Shown here: positions 1-11,152 of the stretch, one piece after another
How the letters are laid out: the number at the start of each line of letters is the position of its first letter
Position numbering within the stretch: position 1 is the first letter of the stretch
NCBI RefSeq assembly: GCF_033568475.1
Contig: NC_133123.1
Location: forward strand, 3,968,001 to 4,032,000
Length of the DNA: 64,000 nucleotides
From: Henckelia pumila
Lineage: Eukaryota; Streptophyta; Magnoliopsida; Lamiales; Gesneriaceae
Direction: 5' to 3'
Notes under the pieces: generated by a model
The model's database searches: none
What the model was told of the DNA's origin: nothing
The model's input: only the letters and a program-made list of their open reading frames with translations
Position numbers and translations under genes: made by a program

Positions 1-1
1 T

Positions 2-357
2 GATTAAGCTATCTCCTAGGTTTATTGGTCCATTTGAAATATTGGAAAGTGTTGGAGATCTGGTTTACAGGTTGGCTTTACCCCCGTATTTGTCTAAGTA
101 TCCACGACGTGTTCCATGTTTCACTGTTACGACGGTATGTGGCGGATGAGTCTCATATCTTACAGCTGTCTGAGGTACAGTTGGACTCGGATTTGACATA
201 TGTGGAGAGACCTTTGCGTATCATAGGTCACAAGGATAAGGTGCTATGCAACAAGACCATTCCTCTTGTTCTAGTTCAGTGGCAGCGCCGAAGCACTAAG
301 GAGACTACTTGTGAACTTGAGAGTTGTATGCGTACAAATTATCTAGAACGATTTTGA
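2..357 (+). pseudogene. Element A: C-terminal end of a Ty3/gypsy pol polyprotein (partial)
   Basis: This is the last part of a gypsy integrase/polyprotein whose main body lies left of the window. Bases 5 to about 100 read, in one frame, the conserved post-integrase block KLSPRFIGPFEIL. From about position 101 the continuation IHDVFHVSLLRRYVAD lies in a different frame, so a single-base frameshift separates the halves. The tail (YVERPLRIIGHKDKVL, then VQWQRRSTKETTCELE) is the chromodomain-like C-terminus of plant gypsy polyproteins, ending at TGA 355-357. The LTR of the same element follows after a purine-rich stretch at about 471-483. The frameshift suggests a dead copy, or a base-call error, which cannot be distinguished here. 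Confidence 0.85.
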
Positions 358-697
358 ATTGTTGTATTTTCAGGTTGTAACTTGTAAAATGAATCAGTTT
401 GAATAAAATATGTTTATTCAATATTTTACTGCATTCAGTACTTAAGATTGTTCGATGACGAAATATCTTAAGTAGGGGGATAATGTAGTAGCCCGATTCC
501 ATTTTACAAGATTAAGTGATTTTAAACATGTTAGAAAATAACATATAATTTTAAAAGTGTCAAAACATGTTTAAGGAGTTCTTATTTGGTAAAAATAAGT
601 GGAAAATCAGATCCGAAACGTCCGAAAATGGTAGGGTAGGTCCTGGGGGTCCAAAACCAGTTCGTAAGCACCCAAAAAATAGTTCGGAAGAAGCGGT

Positions 698-872
698 GCG
701 ATCGGAGCTTCCGAACCAGTTCGGAGCTTCCGATCAGTTAGTAGCTTCCGATCCCCGTTAGGAGCTTCCGATTAGTTCGGAGCTTCCGATCCCTGTTCGA
801 AGCTTCCGATCAGTTAGTAGCTTCCGATCCCCGTTAGGAGCTTCCGATCAGTTCGGAGCTTCCGTTCCGATC
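698..872 (+). repeat. U3 tandem subrepeats in the LTR of element A
   Basis: About nine degenerate copies of a 16-20 bp unit with the core GGAGCTTCCGATC, alternating between GTTCGGAGC and GTTAGTAGC forms, sit directly upstream of the TATA box. The position is typical of LTR enhancer repeats. This is seen directly; any enhancer role is inference. Confidence 0.8.
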
Positions 873-878
873 GTGGCC

Positions 879-886
879 TATAAATA
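879..886 (+). promoter_or_regulatory. TATA box of element A LTR
   Basis: TATAAATA in the context CCTATAAATAGGGGTCC, immediately downstream of the U3 subrepeats. It probably sets the U3/R boundary near 910. Confidence 0.6.
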
Positions 887-1484
887 GGGGTCCGAATCCC
901 TCATTTTGAAGTGCAAATTTCCTCTCCTCTCCCGATAATGGCTTTATTTTAAGGGCTTCGGTACTCTTTCTTTAAGAGTTAGAGTAGGAAATAGTATTTT
1001 TTATAGCGGACAGTGTCCGCAGTAGCAGCCAGGCGGCGGAGATCTGGCGAGGCGTCCAGGAGTCATAGCTAGGCTATGCCCAAACTCTGGGGCATGCGAC
1101 ATCAGCGGGCTGACGACGGACGAAGGTATGGCTTTGGTTCCCTATAGTAAATAGGGAGTAGACTATAATTTAATTAAGGCTTTTAGAGCCTAGTAGGTGA
1201 TGTTTGGCATGCTAGGTAATGCATGGTTATTTATGTTGTAGTGTTGCATGGTAGGCTTGGACCTAGATGGAAGCTTCTAGGATCTGCCTTAGAAAGGTAC
1301 GGAAGTATTATTCGAGATATCCAGATTGAGTATGCATGTATTATGTGTTTGCATGGATTATGTGATTGCATGTATTATATGTCTTTATATACAGCATGTC
1401 ATGACTGTATGTTGCATACATGAGCATATTGAGCATGTATCCTTGTGATATCCGGTATTGAGATATTTACCTTGTCAATAGATG

Positions 1485-1590
1485 GTTGGACACATAGGCT
1501 CGTGTCAGGTCACCAATATTAGTTGGACACATGAGCTCGTGTCAGGTCACTAATATTTGGTTGGACACGTGGACTTGTGTTAGGTCACCA
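1485..1590 (+). repeat. Three 37-38 bp tandem repeats in the LTR of element A
   Basis: Units start with GTTGGACAC at 1485, 1522 and 1560, and each continues with a CTCGTGTCAGGTCAC-type segment. The third unit is the most diverged. Confidence 0.8.
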
Positions 1591-2006
1591 TCGGGGCATC
1601 TAGGTATGTCTGTCACCTCCTGTAGCGATGACTCAGCGAGGTACACACCAAGGCCCAAGTTATTCTCTATCAGATATTCTTGACCTTGTCTCTTGATACC
1701 CAGTACATTTGCATTCATGCGCATATAATAGTGTATACTCATACTCTCGTACTGAGCATGTTAGGCTCACTTCCGGTTATTTTCTGTTGGCTGGATGCCC
1801 TATTCCATAGGGCAGTTGCAGGTAGTTCTCCCGGAGACATGGAGGTTAGGTGGTGACAAGACTGGGTAGCGGGGTTGACCACTAGGTTTTGCTTACCTGG
1901 TATTTGACTTACTTTAATTCCGCAATTACTCTGATTAAGATTATTTTATTAATTAATTGCATGCTTAAGTTCTGATTAGTAGATGATCACGGTGCGGGTC
2001 ACTACA

Positions 2007-3436
2007 ATGCGACTGGTGGATGGTAGATTGAGGCTATATGCTACCAGCCCCACTTTGGCTTTGATGGAAAAAGGCCCAAAGTATTTTTTGCAAAGCTTAG
2101 AGTGCTTCCGATGAGCCACAGTAGTCTGGCGATAAGAAGAAAGCTTTACGAGGACCAATTCCCCCACCTGGAAGTGTTTGTCTTTCCGGTGGGTGTATGC
2201 CAATTGTTTCATACGCTGCTGTGCCTGTAGCAGATGTTGTCGCAGCCGCCAAAGCGCCGCATCTCTGCCAATGAGAAGTTCATCCACAGCTGCCAAGGGG
2301 GTGCTGCCCCTCATGTACATCAGAATTGTAAGCGGTGGCCTGCCGTAAACTGCCTGAAAAGGGGTCATGCCGATGGCCGAATGGTAGCTGGTGTTGTAAT
2401 GGTATTCGGCCCATCCCAGGTATGAAACCCAAGTAGTGGGTTTCTCAACGACAAAGGCGCAGAGGTATTGCTCAAGGCATCTGTTTAACACCTTCGTTTG
2501 TCCATCGGTTTGTGGGTGGTAAGCCGAGCTCATGCGCAAGTTGGTGCCCATTAATTCAAAGATTTTTCGCCAAAAGTGACTTGTGAAAATAGGGTCTCGG
2601 TCGGAGATGATGGAACGGGGAACTCCATGGAGGCATATGACCATGGTGCAGAATAACTCTGCCACCTGACTGACTGTATGAGATGTGGGAAGAGGGCCAA
2701 AGTGGGCATACTTAGAAAGGCGATCCACCATTACCAGAACTGAAGTATTTTCCTTTGACAGAGGTAAACCAATAATGAAATCAAGTGCAATGTCTTCCCA
2801 AACTTGTTCTGGAATAGCAATTGGTTGCAGCAATCCATACGGCTTCTCTGTAGAATATTTAGTCGTTTGACATACGAGGCACCGGGCTACAAATTCTTTC
2901 ACTGCTTTCCTCATCCCTACCCAATAAAAATTTGCAGCGATGCGTAAGAATGTGCGCTGGACCCCTGCGTGGCCACCCATTGGTGATTCATGGAACTCTC
3001 GCAACATTAGATCCTTTAAAGATGAATCTTTGCCCAGAAAATACTTCCCTTGGTACAAGATAACTCCTCCTTGCTCGAAGTACCCACTAGTGATGCCGTC
3101 CGATTTTTGCAACATGGCATGTAGGGCAAGAAGGTCAAGCAGATTCTTATTCTCTTGACGCAACACTTCCAAGAATGAGAACTGTGGGCATGACAAAATT
3201 GAAAACCTTTGGGTGCCGTCCTCCTCTACCCCACTATCTTCCTCATACATGCGAGACAAGGAATCAGCGGCTGAGTTCTCACGACCAGGCTTGTACTCAA
3301 TCGTGAAATGGTAGCCAATTAGTTTTTGTAAGTAACGCTGCTGCTCGGGTTTTTGCATAGTTTGGGATATGAGTTCCTTCAAACTCTTGTGATCTGTCCT
3401 AATGAGGAATGTGTGGCCAAGTAAATACTGCCTTTA
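2007..3436 (-). pseudogene. Element B: RNase H end and integrase, truncated
   Basis: From the stop at 3436-3434 the frame continues RQYLLGHTFLIRTDHKSLKE (end of the RNase H domain), then the linker YKPGRENSAADSLSRM. The integrase zinc-binding part (GHAGVQRT, CLVCQTTK) and the catalytic core follow. The first two catalytic aspartates are present in ALDFIIGLP and SDRDPIF. The third catalytic position, normally Glu in the DGQTEV motif, reads DGQTKV (Glu to Lys). The protein runs to LNLPSTSRI, where it stops matching and the LTR of element A begins. The in-frame TAA at 3434-3436 splits it from the upstream RNase H segment. This is a dead pol fragment. Confidence 0.9.
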
Positions 3437-4335
3437 TTTAGCGACTGATTCGGTCACCGCATACAACTCCCGCACATAAGTCGAAGAAGATTGCATCTGA
3501 GGGCTTATTTTTTTGCTGAAATAAGACAATGGGTGCTCATCTTGCATCAGTACTCCGCCAATCCCCACCCTTGAAGCATCTGTTTCGATGACAAAGATTT
3601 TGGAAAAATCTGGTAAGAACAAGACCGGGGCATGTATCAACTTCTCTTTGAGCTGTGCGAAAGCCCCAGTAGCTTCTTGAGACCAGCAAAATGAGTTCTT
3701 CTTGAGCAAATCAGTAAGTGGAGCGGAAATATTGGCATAGTGTTGAATGAACCTGCGATAATAGCCTGTGATGCCCAAAAAACCGCGTAATTGTTTGAGG
3801 GTCCTCGGCTGTGGCCATTGTACCATTGCTTCAATTTTTTTTGGGTCCGCCTTCACCATTCCACCAGTAACCACGTGCCCTAAGTAATCCACAGTGGTTT
3901 GGAAGAACTGACATTTGCTAAGTTTAGCAAAGAACTTCCTTTTCAGCAAACATTCAAGCACCAAGTGCAAGTGCTCCAAATGATCCTCCTTTGTGCGACT
4001 GTAGATAAGGATATCATCAAAAAATACTATAACAAATCGTCGCAAGAAGGGTCAAAAAACCTGGTTCATCGCAGATTGAAAAGTTGAAGGTGCATTTGAA
4101 AGTCCAAAAGGCATAACAACGAACTCATAATGCCCCTCATGCGTTCGAAAAACTGTTTTGTGGATGTCCCGGCTGTCCATCCTGATTTGGTGGTAGCCTG
4201 ATCTGAGATCCAACTTAGAAAAAATACGGGCAGCCCCAAGTTCATCCAGCAGCTCATCAATTGTGGGAATGGGAAAACGATCCTTTATGGTGAGTGCATT
4301 AAGGGCTCGATAGTCCACACAAAATCTCCAAGAGC
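3434..4335 (-). pseudogene. Element B: reverse transcriptase core and RNase H start
   Basis: The segment 4318-4052 carries RT blocks ([44 protein letters not shown]). An in-frame TGA then falls at 4052-4054, inside the usual NQVFRPFLRR block. The same frame resumes with the catalytic motif FFDDILIYS (4045 downward), a variant of the common YFDD/FVDD, and continues to the RNase H segment ETDASRVGIGGVL and LSYFSKK. The upstream junction at about 4335-4350 is a frameshift in a run of ten A residues (a T run on the plus strand). Confidence 0.9.
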
Positions 4336-5064
4336 TATCTTTTTTTTTTTGACTAGCAGGACTGGTAAGGAATAGGGGCTATTGCTCGGCCTGATAAACA
4401 CATACTCAAGTAACTCCCCCACAATTTTTTCCATAGCGTCTTTCTGGAAATACGGGTACCTATAAGGTCGAACATTGACTGGAGTTGATCCTGAGACAAG
4501 GTGAATTCTGTGATCGATGGGTCGGATAGGAGGCAACGATTGTGGCTCAATAAACACCCTTTTGTAATGTTCGAGGAGTTGTCTCCCTTGTGCACAAACA
4601 TCCCCGACAGCGTCACTCAAGTCAACGTCCGAAGAGGCACCCTTTGAAGGTTCACCATTCTGGAGTGTTGTGAGTGCATAAACCGTATCGACATATTCCC
4701 TGGTAAAAAAAACACACAGCCTATTGTACGATACAGATTCAGGCTTCAGTGTCTTGTTGCTCAGTAAGCAAACTCGTTGCCCATTCCACGAAAACTCCAT
4801 GGTGAGGGCCTCGTGATCGTGCAAACATGGCCCTAAAGTGCGTAGCCACTGCATTCCCAGTACCACATCCAGCCCCCATATTGGCAACACATACATATCA
4901 ACAGAGAACTCATGACCTTGAAGGCTTAAGGGTACCTTAGAGCACATTCGATCGCACCAGAGATACTGCCCATTGCCCATATAAACTCGGAAGCATCTGG
5001 ATCTCTGGCAAATGATCCCCAATCGTTCTGCCAACCCCTCTTGGATGAAATTATTATGACTACC
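4285..5064 (-). pseudogene. Element B: aspartic protease and start of reverse transcriptase
   Basis: The active-site motif of the retroviral-type protease, DTGSHNNFIQEGLAERLGI, can be read from about 5060. Family hallmarks follow: YVLPIWGLDVVLGMQWL (flap and C-terminal part) and then the RT entry block VRPYRYPYFQKDAMEKIV and [18 protein letters not shown]. It is one frame away from the gag/zinc-knuckle segment upstream, so there is a frameshift near 5062. It runs into the poly-A frameshift downstream. Confidence 0.85.
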
Positions 5065-5633
5065 AGTGTCATTAAGACTTCAATAGGAATTTGACGATGT
5101 GTTGCTGTAATGCGAAAGATTCGAGGGTTAGGATCACTAGTGAGTGTGTGCAAACTAACCTCGAATTCATCCTCATGATCCATAATCTGCCCGTTTGGTG
5201 CATAGAAATCTTCATCCTCGTCTCCCAAGAGGATCATCACTCTGTTCTTGCACAGGTGATTAAAATTGTACTTCTCGTCACAATTGAAACACAACCCTTT
5301 CTCACGCCTCTTTTTCATTTCTGCCGTCGTCAATCGCTTTATCGGCATTTTTGGCTGCTAGAATTGGGGTCGGCCAACGGCCATGACAGTTGTACTTTTG
5401 TCTGGAGTACTTCCCGGTGATACGACACTCATAGGCAACGGGGTTGATGGTATCGAAGGTGATACTCCTTTGTGCATAATGCTTCGAAGGTCATCGTTCC
5501 GTTCTTCGAAGAGTTGTACCTTTACCATAGCCTCCATGAGGCTTTTAGGCGGGTTGATCAGGAGCTCCCTGCGAATTTCTGGTTTAAGCCCCCATATAAA
5601 GAAATTCAGAAACATGGGCTCGGTAACACCAAT
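5065..5633 (-). pseudogene. Element B: C-terminal gag with zinc knuckle
   Basis: From the solo-LTR junction the frame reads LNFFIWGLKPEIRRELL, the retrotransposon gag core, then a variable linker. After an in-frame TAG (5358-5360) come PIKRLTTAEMKKRREKG and a zinc knuckle CFNCDEKYNFNHLC. The knuckle spacing is the variant common in this gypsy group rather than the strict CX2CX4HX4C. The N-terminal part of gag is displaced by 2.7 kb or more because of solo LTR C. Confidence 0.85.
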
Positions 5634-6626
5634 TGTAACACCCGGTATTTTTAAATACGTAAATCTGCATGCATAATTAGGAAATTTAATTATTTAAATT
5701 TGGGATTTATGGGTTAAATAATTATGTGAATTATTTGTGCATGATTTAATTTATTTTTAAGCATTTAACCCATAATTAATGATTTTACGATTTTTAGTAT
5801 TTTAATTGTTTTGATCGCGTAGACGGGACCGTGGACGGACGAAATGACAACTTTCTAGCCAATTTATTCCATGAGCATTTTTAGAGCCCAAGAATATTAT
5901 TTTGAGTTTTATTACCTCAAAATTTTTAGTATTTAATTTTATATAATTTTAGGAGTCCATTTTTATCCAAATTTAGCCATTTTAATGACTTTTAATTATT
6001 TTTAAAATTCCCTAAATTTTTAATTTCGGGATTTTTATATTTTTAAATTAAGTTATCAGATTTTAACTTTTATTTGGAGTTTTAAAATTTTATATTTTAT
6101 ATTTAAAACTTTTAATTATCCTAAAACCTATTTTAATTAAAATAAAAAACCCAAAACCTAATCTACCCAAACCCACCCGAGCACTCACCTTATTCAGCCG
6201 CCTCCCTCCCTACTATTCATCATCTTCTTCCTCGAACCACAGCCAAGGAGGTTCCATAGCCGAATTTCTTCGAAGTTTCAAGGGTGCTCGTCGTCCCGTC
6301 GTCCCGGAATCGTCCCACGCACGTTTTTCTCTTCAATTTCGGTGAAAGGCATGATTCTTTTTATTTTAACGTACTATATCAGTGTTTATACGTGTGTGTG
6401 TGCATGAGCATCATTCTCCTTCAAAGAATTTTCAGAAAACAATTAGTTATGTGGTTTGAAGTTTGTGTATTCCTTGTTCATCCATCTCACGTTTTTTGTC
6501 ATGCTTGGATCGAGGCTAGCTGCTGGTCGGGTCTAGGAGGTTGTGTAGAAGGGGTCTAGGCTGGAATGGCTCGAGTGGTTCGAGCCAGACGAGCCTAGAA
6601 CCAAGGTTGGAGCAGTTCGGCTGAGA

Positions 6627-6639
6627 GGGGGGGGGGGGG
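6627..6639 (+). repeat. 13-base G tract in solo LTR C
   Basis: An uninterrupted run of 13 G residues. Long G runs can form G-quadruplexes and are error-prone in sequencing, so the length is uncertain. Confidence 0.7.
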
Positions 6640-6834
6640 TGCGCAGGTAGGGTTTTGGAAGAGGGATCGGGTTCGGTCCTATGGGGTGCATGGGCCGGGG
6701 TCAGGGGCTAGGTTCGAACCGCCCAGACGTGGGCTACGTCTGGGCGGCGGGGTTCCGGCCAGGGGTGGCCGGAGCAGGGCGGCAGCAGCCCTAGAAGGGC
6801 TGCTGCTCGCGGCGGCCGAGAGGAACAAAGGGGT

Positions 6835-6853
6835 GGGGGGGGGGGGGGGGGGG
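6835..6853 (+). repeat. 19-base G tract next to a telomere-like motif
   Basis: A run of 19 G residues, preceded by GGGGT and followed by CGCTTCGGG and a short degenerate telomere-like stretch (GGGTTTAGGGTTAGGGTTT, 6859-6877). The left breakpoint of the 2.25 kb tandem duplication falls at the 3' end of this tract. Confidence 0.8.
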
Positions 6854-8492
6854 CGCTTCGGGTTTAGGGTTAGGGTTTGGATTTCGGGTCGGGTCTGTGG
6901 TCCGGGTCGGGTCAATAGGGTAGTGGGTCGGGTTAAGTTGGTTCGGGTCTGGGTAGGTGGGCCGGGCTCGAGTCTTTTTAATTTTAAAGTATTTTATGAT
7001 TTAATGGGTTTTTGGGCCAATTAATTAGGAATAAAATGATTTGGGTTCCATTTAATTATTTGAGTTAAATTTAATTATTATTGGGCTTAATTAAATTAAT
7101 TAAGTGAGTCCACTAATTTTTATGGGCCGTGGGGGCCCATGGAAGTTATTGGGCCAGTCTTTGGGCTTTTGGGCCCATTGGGCCAGATTAAGTTGTTATT
7201 GGGCCTAGAATGTTTTAATGAGCTTTAATTATTTAATTGGGCTTAGAATAATTTTTATTGGGCTTAAGTATGTTATTGGGTCAGTCTCAGTGTTAATGGG
7301 CCAGATTTAAGTAAATGGGCTTGGGTGTTAGGACCAGCAGTCCAGTACAATCCATGAGAAATTGCATGTGTCCTGAATATATATTTAATTATTTTTATGC
7401 ATTGGAGATTATTTTTATATTTATATGTTAGTATAAATTAATTAAATATATATGAAGGACACACATTTTATTTAAGTACATGCATTCATGAAATAAATTT
7501 TTATGCATGATTTAATGTTTAAGGTTGAGCAAAAGAAAATATTTTATGTTGGAATTTGAAGTAGTGTGACAATTTAAGGGGGACTCGTCCCCATATGTGA
7601 ACTATTGAAGGGCAGTTTACTGCCAATTAAGAGATGATACTTCACCGCCACGTACGTTGGTTTCCACGCTTATCAGTATTTGATGTATGATTTAAGGTTA
7701 CACTATGGATACAACCATGCGATGTTAGAAAATAATTTCCTCAACAATGTTTATGTATTATGTATGATTATGATATTTAAGTTAATTTAAGTTATGTTAT
7801 GTCATGATGTTATTTTAAGCATGCTCATTCATGTATAGGTTATGTATTAGTATTAAAGTGATTTAAATTATTTTAAACCCTTGTTATGTTAGCATGTTGG
7901 GCCTCTAGGCTCACTACACTGGTATGGTGCAGGTGAGTACGTAGAGGAGGATGTAGCTCCTACCGGCGGCGAGGACATATGAGCGGACATGCAGTGACCC
8001 CGTGACCGTGATAGATGTCTGAGTCGTTATGCATGTTTTGAATATTTTTAGTATGTTACATTTTTAAGTATTTTTCAGTGGTTGAGTTTTGGAATGTTAT
8101 TTTTAAATATGTTTAGTGCATGCAGTTTTTAATTATTTTCTCATGACCAGTATTTTAATTAAATGTAGACTCAGATATTTATTCTATTAAAGAATGCATT
8201 TTTATTTAAGTTATTTCTTTATTTATTTATTTTTAAATCTTTTTATTTTGTGCATATATGTATGGGCATATATGTACATATTTTATTTAGTAAGAAAAAA
8301 AAAAATTTCCGCATATTTATTTATTAATTATAGAGTTTGGGTCGTTTCACCAGTGATTTGATTCATCAACCCTTCAAACTCGGCTCGGTATAGCATGACC
8401 CGATTAATTTGCAAGAGTTTAGTTATTTTACCCAAAGGGTCTTCGTAGACAGAAGATCCGAGGCGTGCCTTGAGATCTTTTAAAAATCCATC

Positions 8493-8834
8493 TCAATCCT
8501 TCAAGGCATCGTTCCTGTCCATCCATTGATACCAAGCAGCAGAATATCCTTCCAAATAGAAGGCCACTACCTGTAAGCGGATCTCCGGTGGGTTCGAGTG
8601 CAGAGCGAAATACTTCTCCACTTTGTAAATCCAGTTATGCACCCCTTCCCCATTCAATTTAGGTAAATCAAACTTGAGTCCCTTGAGATGAGGAATCACC
8701 TCACCCCTCGATCGTCCATTTTTCCAGCTACTTCCTCCTTCGGAGTTGATTGATTTCTCCTGTGCTTCCTTTTCCGATGAGACCTCATGTAGCTTCTGGT
8801 GAACTTGGCCCAGGCGTAGGTCCATCGCCTTCAT
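8493..8834 (-). pseudogene. Element B: gag N-terminal segment, copy 1
   Basis: This open frame encodes the gag segment LKGLKFDLPKLNGEGVHNWI, VEKYFALHSNPPEIRLQVVAF and LEGYSAAWYQWMDRN, the classical N-terminal half of plant gypsy gag. Upstream, another frame (LHSEAQLASYTKILEQI, about 8905-8845) probably belongs to the same protein, indicating a frameshift near 8840. It is cut off downstream by solo LTR C and is identical to copy 2 at 10811-11152. Confidence 0.85.
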
Positions 8835-9106
8835 GTATTTGTTCCAGTATCTTGGTATAGCTTGCTAACTGAGCTTCGGAGTGAAGCTTGAAATTTGTCT
8901 CCAGTTGCCGCATACTCTCTGCCACATCTTCATTTCTCGTGTTTTCTGTAAATCTGGAAAAGAAATTCTCTCAACGAGAGCACCAAAATGATATGAATTA
9001 TGAAGGGAAAAACACACACATACACACTTCGAGTCTGTGCCAAACTCCCAATTGTATTTTATTGATAAAATATTCGATACCGATTACAACTCTTCTCCAA
9101 CAATTT

Positions 9107-9166
9107 CTGTTATCTTTCTATTGGAATTTCTGTTTTTAATTATGACGTCAAAATGTAAAAGACATA
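9107..9166 (-). repeat. 60 bp inverted copy at the duplication junction
   Basis: These 60 bases are the exact reverse complement of 11426-11485, the sequence that normally follows the end of the unit in the LTR of element B. So after unit 1 the sequence continues on the opposite strand for 60 bases and then jumps back to the start of the unit. The first junction shares three bases (TTT) with the alternative template; the second shows no clear microhomology. Confidence 0.9.
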
Positions 9167-10667
9167 GGGCGCTTCGGGTTTAGGGTTAGGGTTTGGATTT
9201 CGGGTCGGGTCTGTGGTCCGGGTCGGGTCAATAGGGTAGTGGGTCGGGTTAAGTTGGTTCGGGTCTGGGTAGGTGGGCCGGGCTCGAGTCTTTTTAATTT
9301 TAAAGTATTTTATGATTTAATGGGTTTTTGGGCCAATTAATTAGGAATAAAATGATTTGGGTTCCATTTAATTATTTGAGTTAAATTTAATTATTATTGG
9401 GCTTAATTAAATTAATTAAGTGAGTCCACTAATTTTATGGGCCGTGGGGGCCCATGGAAGTTATTGGGCCAGTCTTTGGGCTTTTGGGCCCATTGGGCCA
9501 GATTAAGTTGTTATTGGGCCTAGAATGTTTTAATGAGCTTTAATTATTTAATTGGGCTTAGAATAATTTTTATTGGGCTTAAGTATGTTATTGGGTCAGT
9601 CTCAGTGTTAATGGGCCAGATTTAAGTAAATGGGCTTGGGTGTTAGGACCAGCAGTCCAGTACAATCCATGAGAAATTGCATGTGTCCTGAATATATATT
9701 TAATTATTTTTATGCATTGGAGATTATTTTTATATTTATATGTTAGTATAAAATTAAATTAAATATATATGAAGGACACACATTTTATTTAAGTACATGC
9801 ATTCATGAAATAAATTTTTATGCATGATTTAATGTTTAAGGTTGAGCAAAAGAAAATATTTTATGTTGGAATTTGAAGTAGTGTGACAATTTAAGGGGGA
9901 CTCGTCCCCATATGTGAACTATTGAAGGGCAGTTTACTGCCAATTTAAGAGATGATACTTCACCGCCACGTACGTTGGTTTCCACGCTTATCAGTATTTG
10001 ATGTATGATTTAAGGTTACACTATGGATACAACCATGCGATGTTAGAAAATAATTTCCTCAACAATGTTTATGTATTATGTATGATTATGATATTTAAGT
10101 TAATTTAAGTTATGTTATGTCATGATGTTATTTTAAGCATGCTCATTCATGTATAGGTTATGTATTAGTATTAAAGTGATTTAAATTATTTTAAACCCTT
10201 GTTATGTTAGCATGTTGGGCCTCTAGGCTCACTACACTGGTATGGTGCAGGTGAGTACGTAGAGGAGGATGTAGCTCCTACCGGCGGCGAGGACATATGA
10301 GCGGACATGCAGTGACCCCGTGACCGTGATAGATGTCTGAGTCGTTATGCATGTTTTGAATATTTTTAGTATGTTACATTTTTAAGTATTTTTCAGTGGT
10401 TGAGTTTTGGAATGTTATTTTTAAATATGTTTAGTGCATGCAGTTTTTAATTATTTTCTCATGACCAGTATTTTAATTAAATGTAGACTCAGATATTTAT
10501 TCTATTAAAGAATGCATTTTTATTTAAGTTATTTCTTTATTTATTTATTTTTAAATCTTTTTATTTTGTGCATATATGTATGGGCATATATGTACATATT
10601 TTATTTAGTAAGAAAAAAAAAAATTTCCGCATATTTATTTATTAATTATAGAGTTTGGGTCGTTTCA
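9167..10667 (+). mobile_element. Duplicated 3' part of solo LTR C (copy 2)
   Basis: Repeats 6851-8349 of solo LTR C and ends at the same GTCGTTTCA followed by CCAGT. The first 1.2 kb of the LTR is absent, so this is a product of the tandem duplication and not an independent insertion. Confidence 0.9.
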
Positions 10668-10810
10668 CCAGTGATTTGATTCATCAACCCTTCAAACTCG
10701 GCTCGGTATAGCATGACCCGATTAATTTGCAAGAGTTTAGTTATTTTACCCAAAGGGTCTTCGTAGACAGAAGATCCGAGGCGTGCCTTGAGATCTTTTA
10801 AAAATCCATC

Positions 10811-11152
10811 TCAATCCTTCAAGGCATCGTTCCTGTCCATCCATTGATACCAAGCAGCAGAATATCCTTCCAAATAGAAGGCCACTACCTGTAAGCGGAT
10901 CTCCGGTGGGTTCGAGTGCAGAGCGAAATACTTCTCCACTTTGTAAATCCAGTTATGCACCCCTTCCCCATTCAATTTAGGTAAATCAAACTTGAGTCCC
11001 TTGAGATGAGGAATCACCTCACCCCTCGATCGTCCATTTTTCCAGCTACTTCCTCCTTCGGAGTTGATTGATTTCTCCTGTGCTTCCTTTTCCGATGAGA
11101 CCTCATGTAGCTTCTGGTGAACTTGGCCCAGGCGTAGGTCCATCGCCTTCAT
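10811..11152 (-). pseudogene. Element B: gag N-terminal segment, copy 2
   Basis: Identical at the protein level to copy 1 (8493-8834). This copy is in the original context, because it is directly continuous with the complete 5' LTR of element B at 11307-11744. It therefore marks the ancestral end of the element. Confidence 0.85.

Larger units (their letters stand above)
484..2006 (+). mobile_element. Element A: 3' LTR of a Ty3/gypsy retrotransposon (1523 bp)
   Basis: The LTR starts with TGTAGTAG directly after the purine-rich tract AGTAGGGGGATAA and ends with CACTACA, so the termini form a near-perfect short inverted repeat with TG...CA ends. It contains a tandem-repeat block in the presumed U3 (about 698-872), a TATA box at 879-886, and a second tandem block at 1485-1590. 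The right end abuts the integrase reading frame of the oppositely oriented element B exactly, so A is inserted into B. The candidate 5 bp target duplication (2007-2011, ATGCG) cannot be checked because the left end is outside the window. Confidence 0.85.
5634..8349 (+). mobile_element. Solo LTR C (about 2.7 kb) inserted in gag of element B
   Basis: The sequence starts TGTAACACCCGG, a typical plant gypsy LTR start, and ends GGGTCGTTTCA. The flanking bases are CCAAT (5629-5633) and CCAGT (8350-8354), a 5 bp target duplication with one mismatch. On both sides the host sequence is element B gag, which rejoins sensibly across the gap. No primer-binding site or coding region lies inside, so this is a solo LTR rather than an element. 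The central part (6140-6960) is GC-rich with two long G tracts. The plus orientation is inferred from the order of the AT-rich U3-like and later GC-rich leader-like segments and is less certain. Confidence 0.8.

Noticed and set aside
1485-1590. Regularly spaced 37-38 bp repeats that look like a CRISPR array
   Set aside because: The whole unit repeats without unique spacers, and the block lies in a plant LTR; it is a simple tandem repeat.
6859-6880. Telomere-like GGGTTTAGGG motif
   Set aside because: Only two to three degenerate units inside an LTR; not an interstitial telomere or chromosome end.
6679-7024. Overlapping open frames on both strands in the GC-rich part of solo LTR C
   Set aside because: They exist only because of the GC-rich, G-tract composition (runs of Pro, Gly, Arg, Ala). 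They match no family and lie in an LTR.
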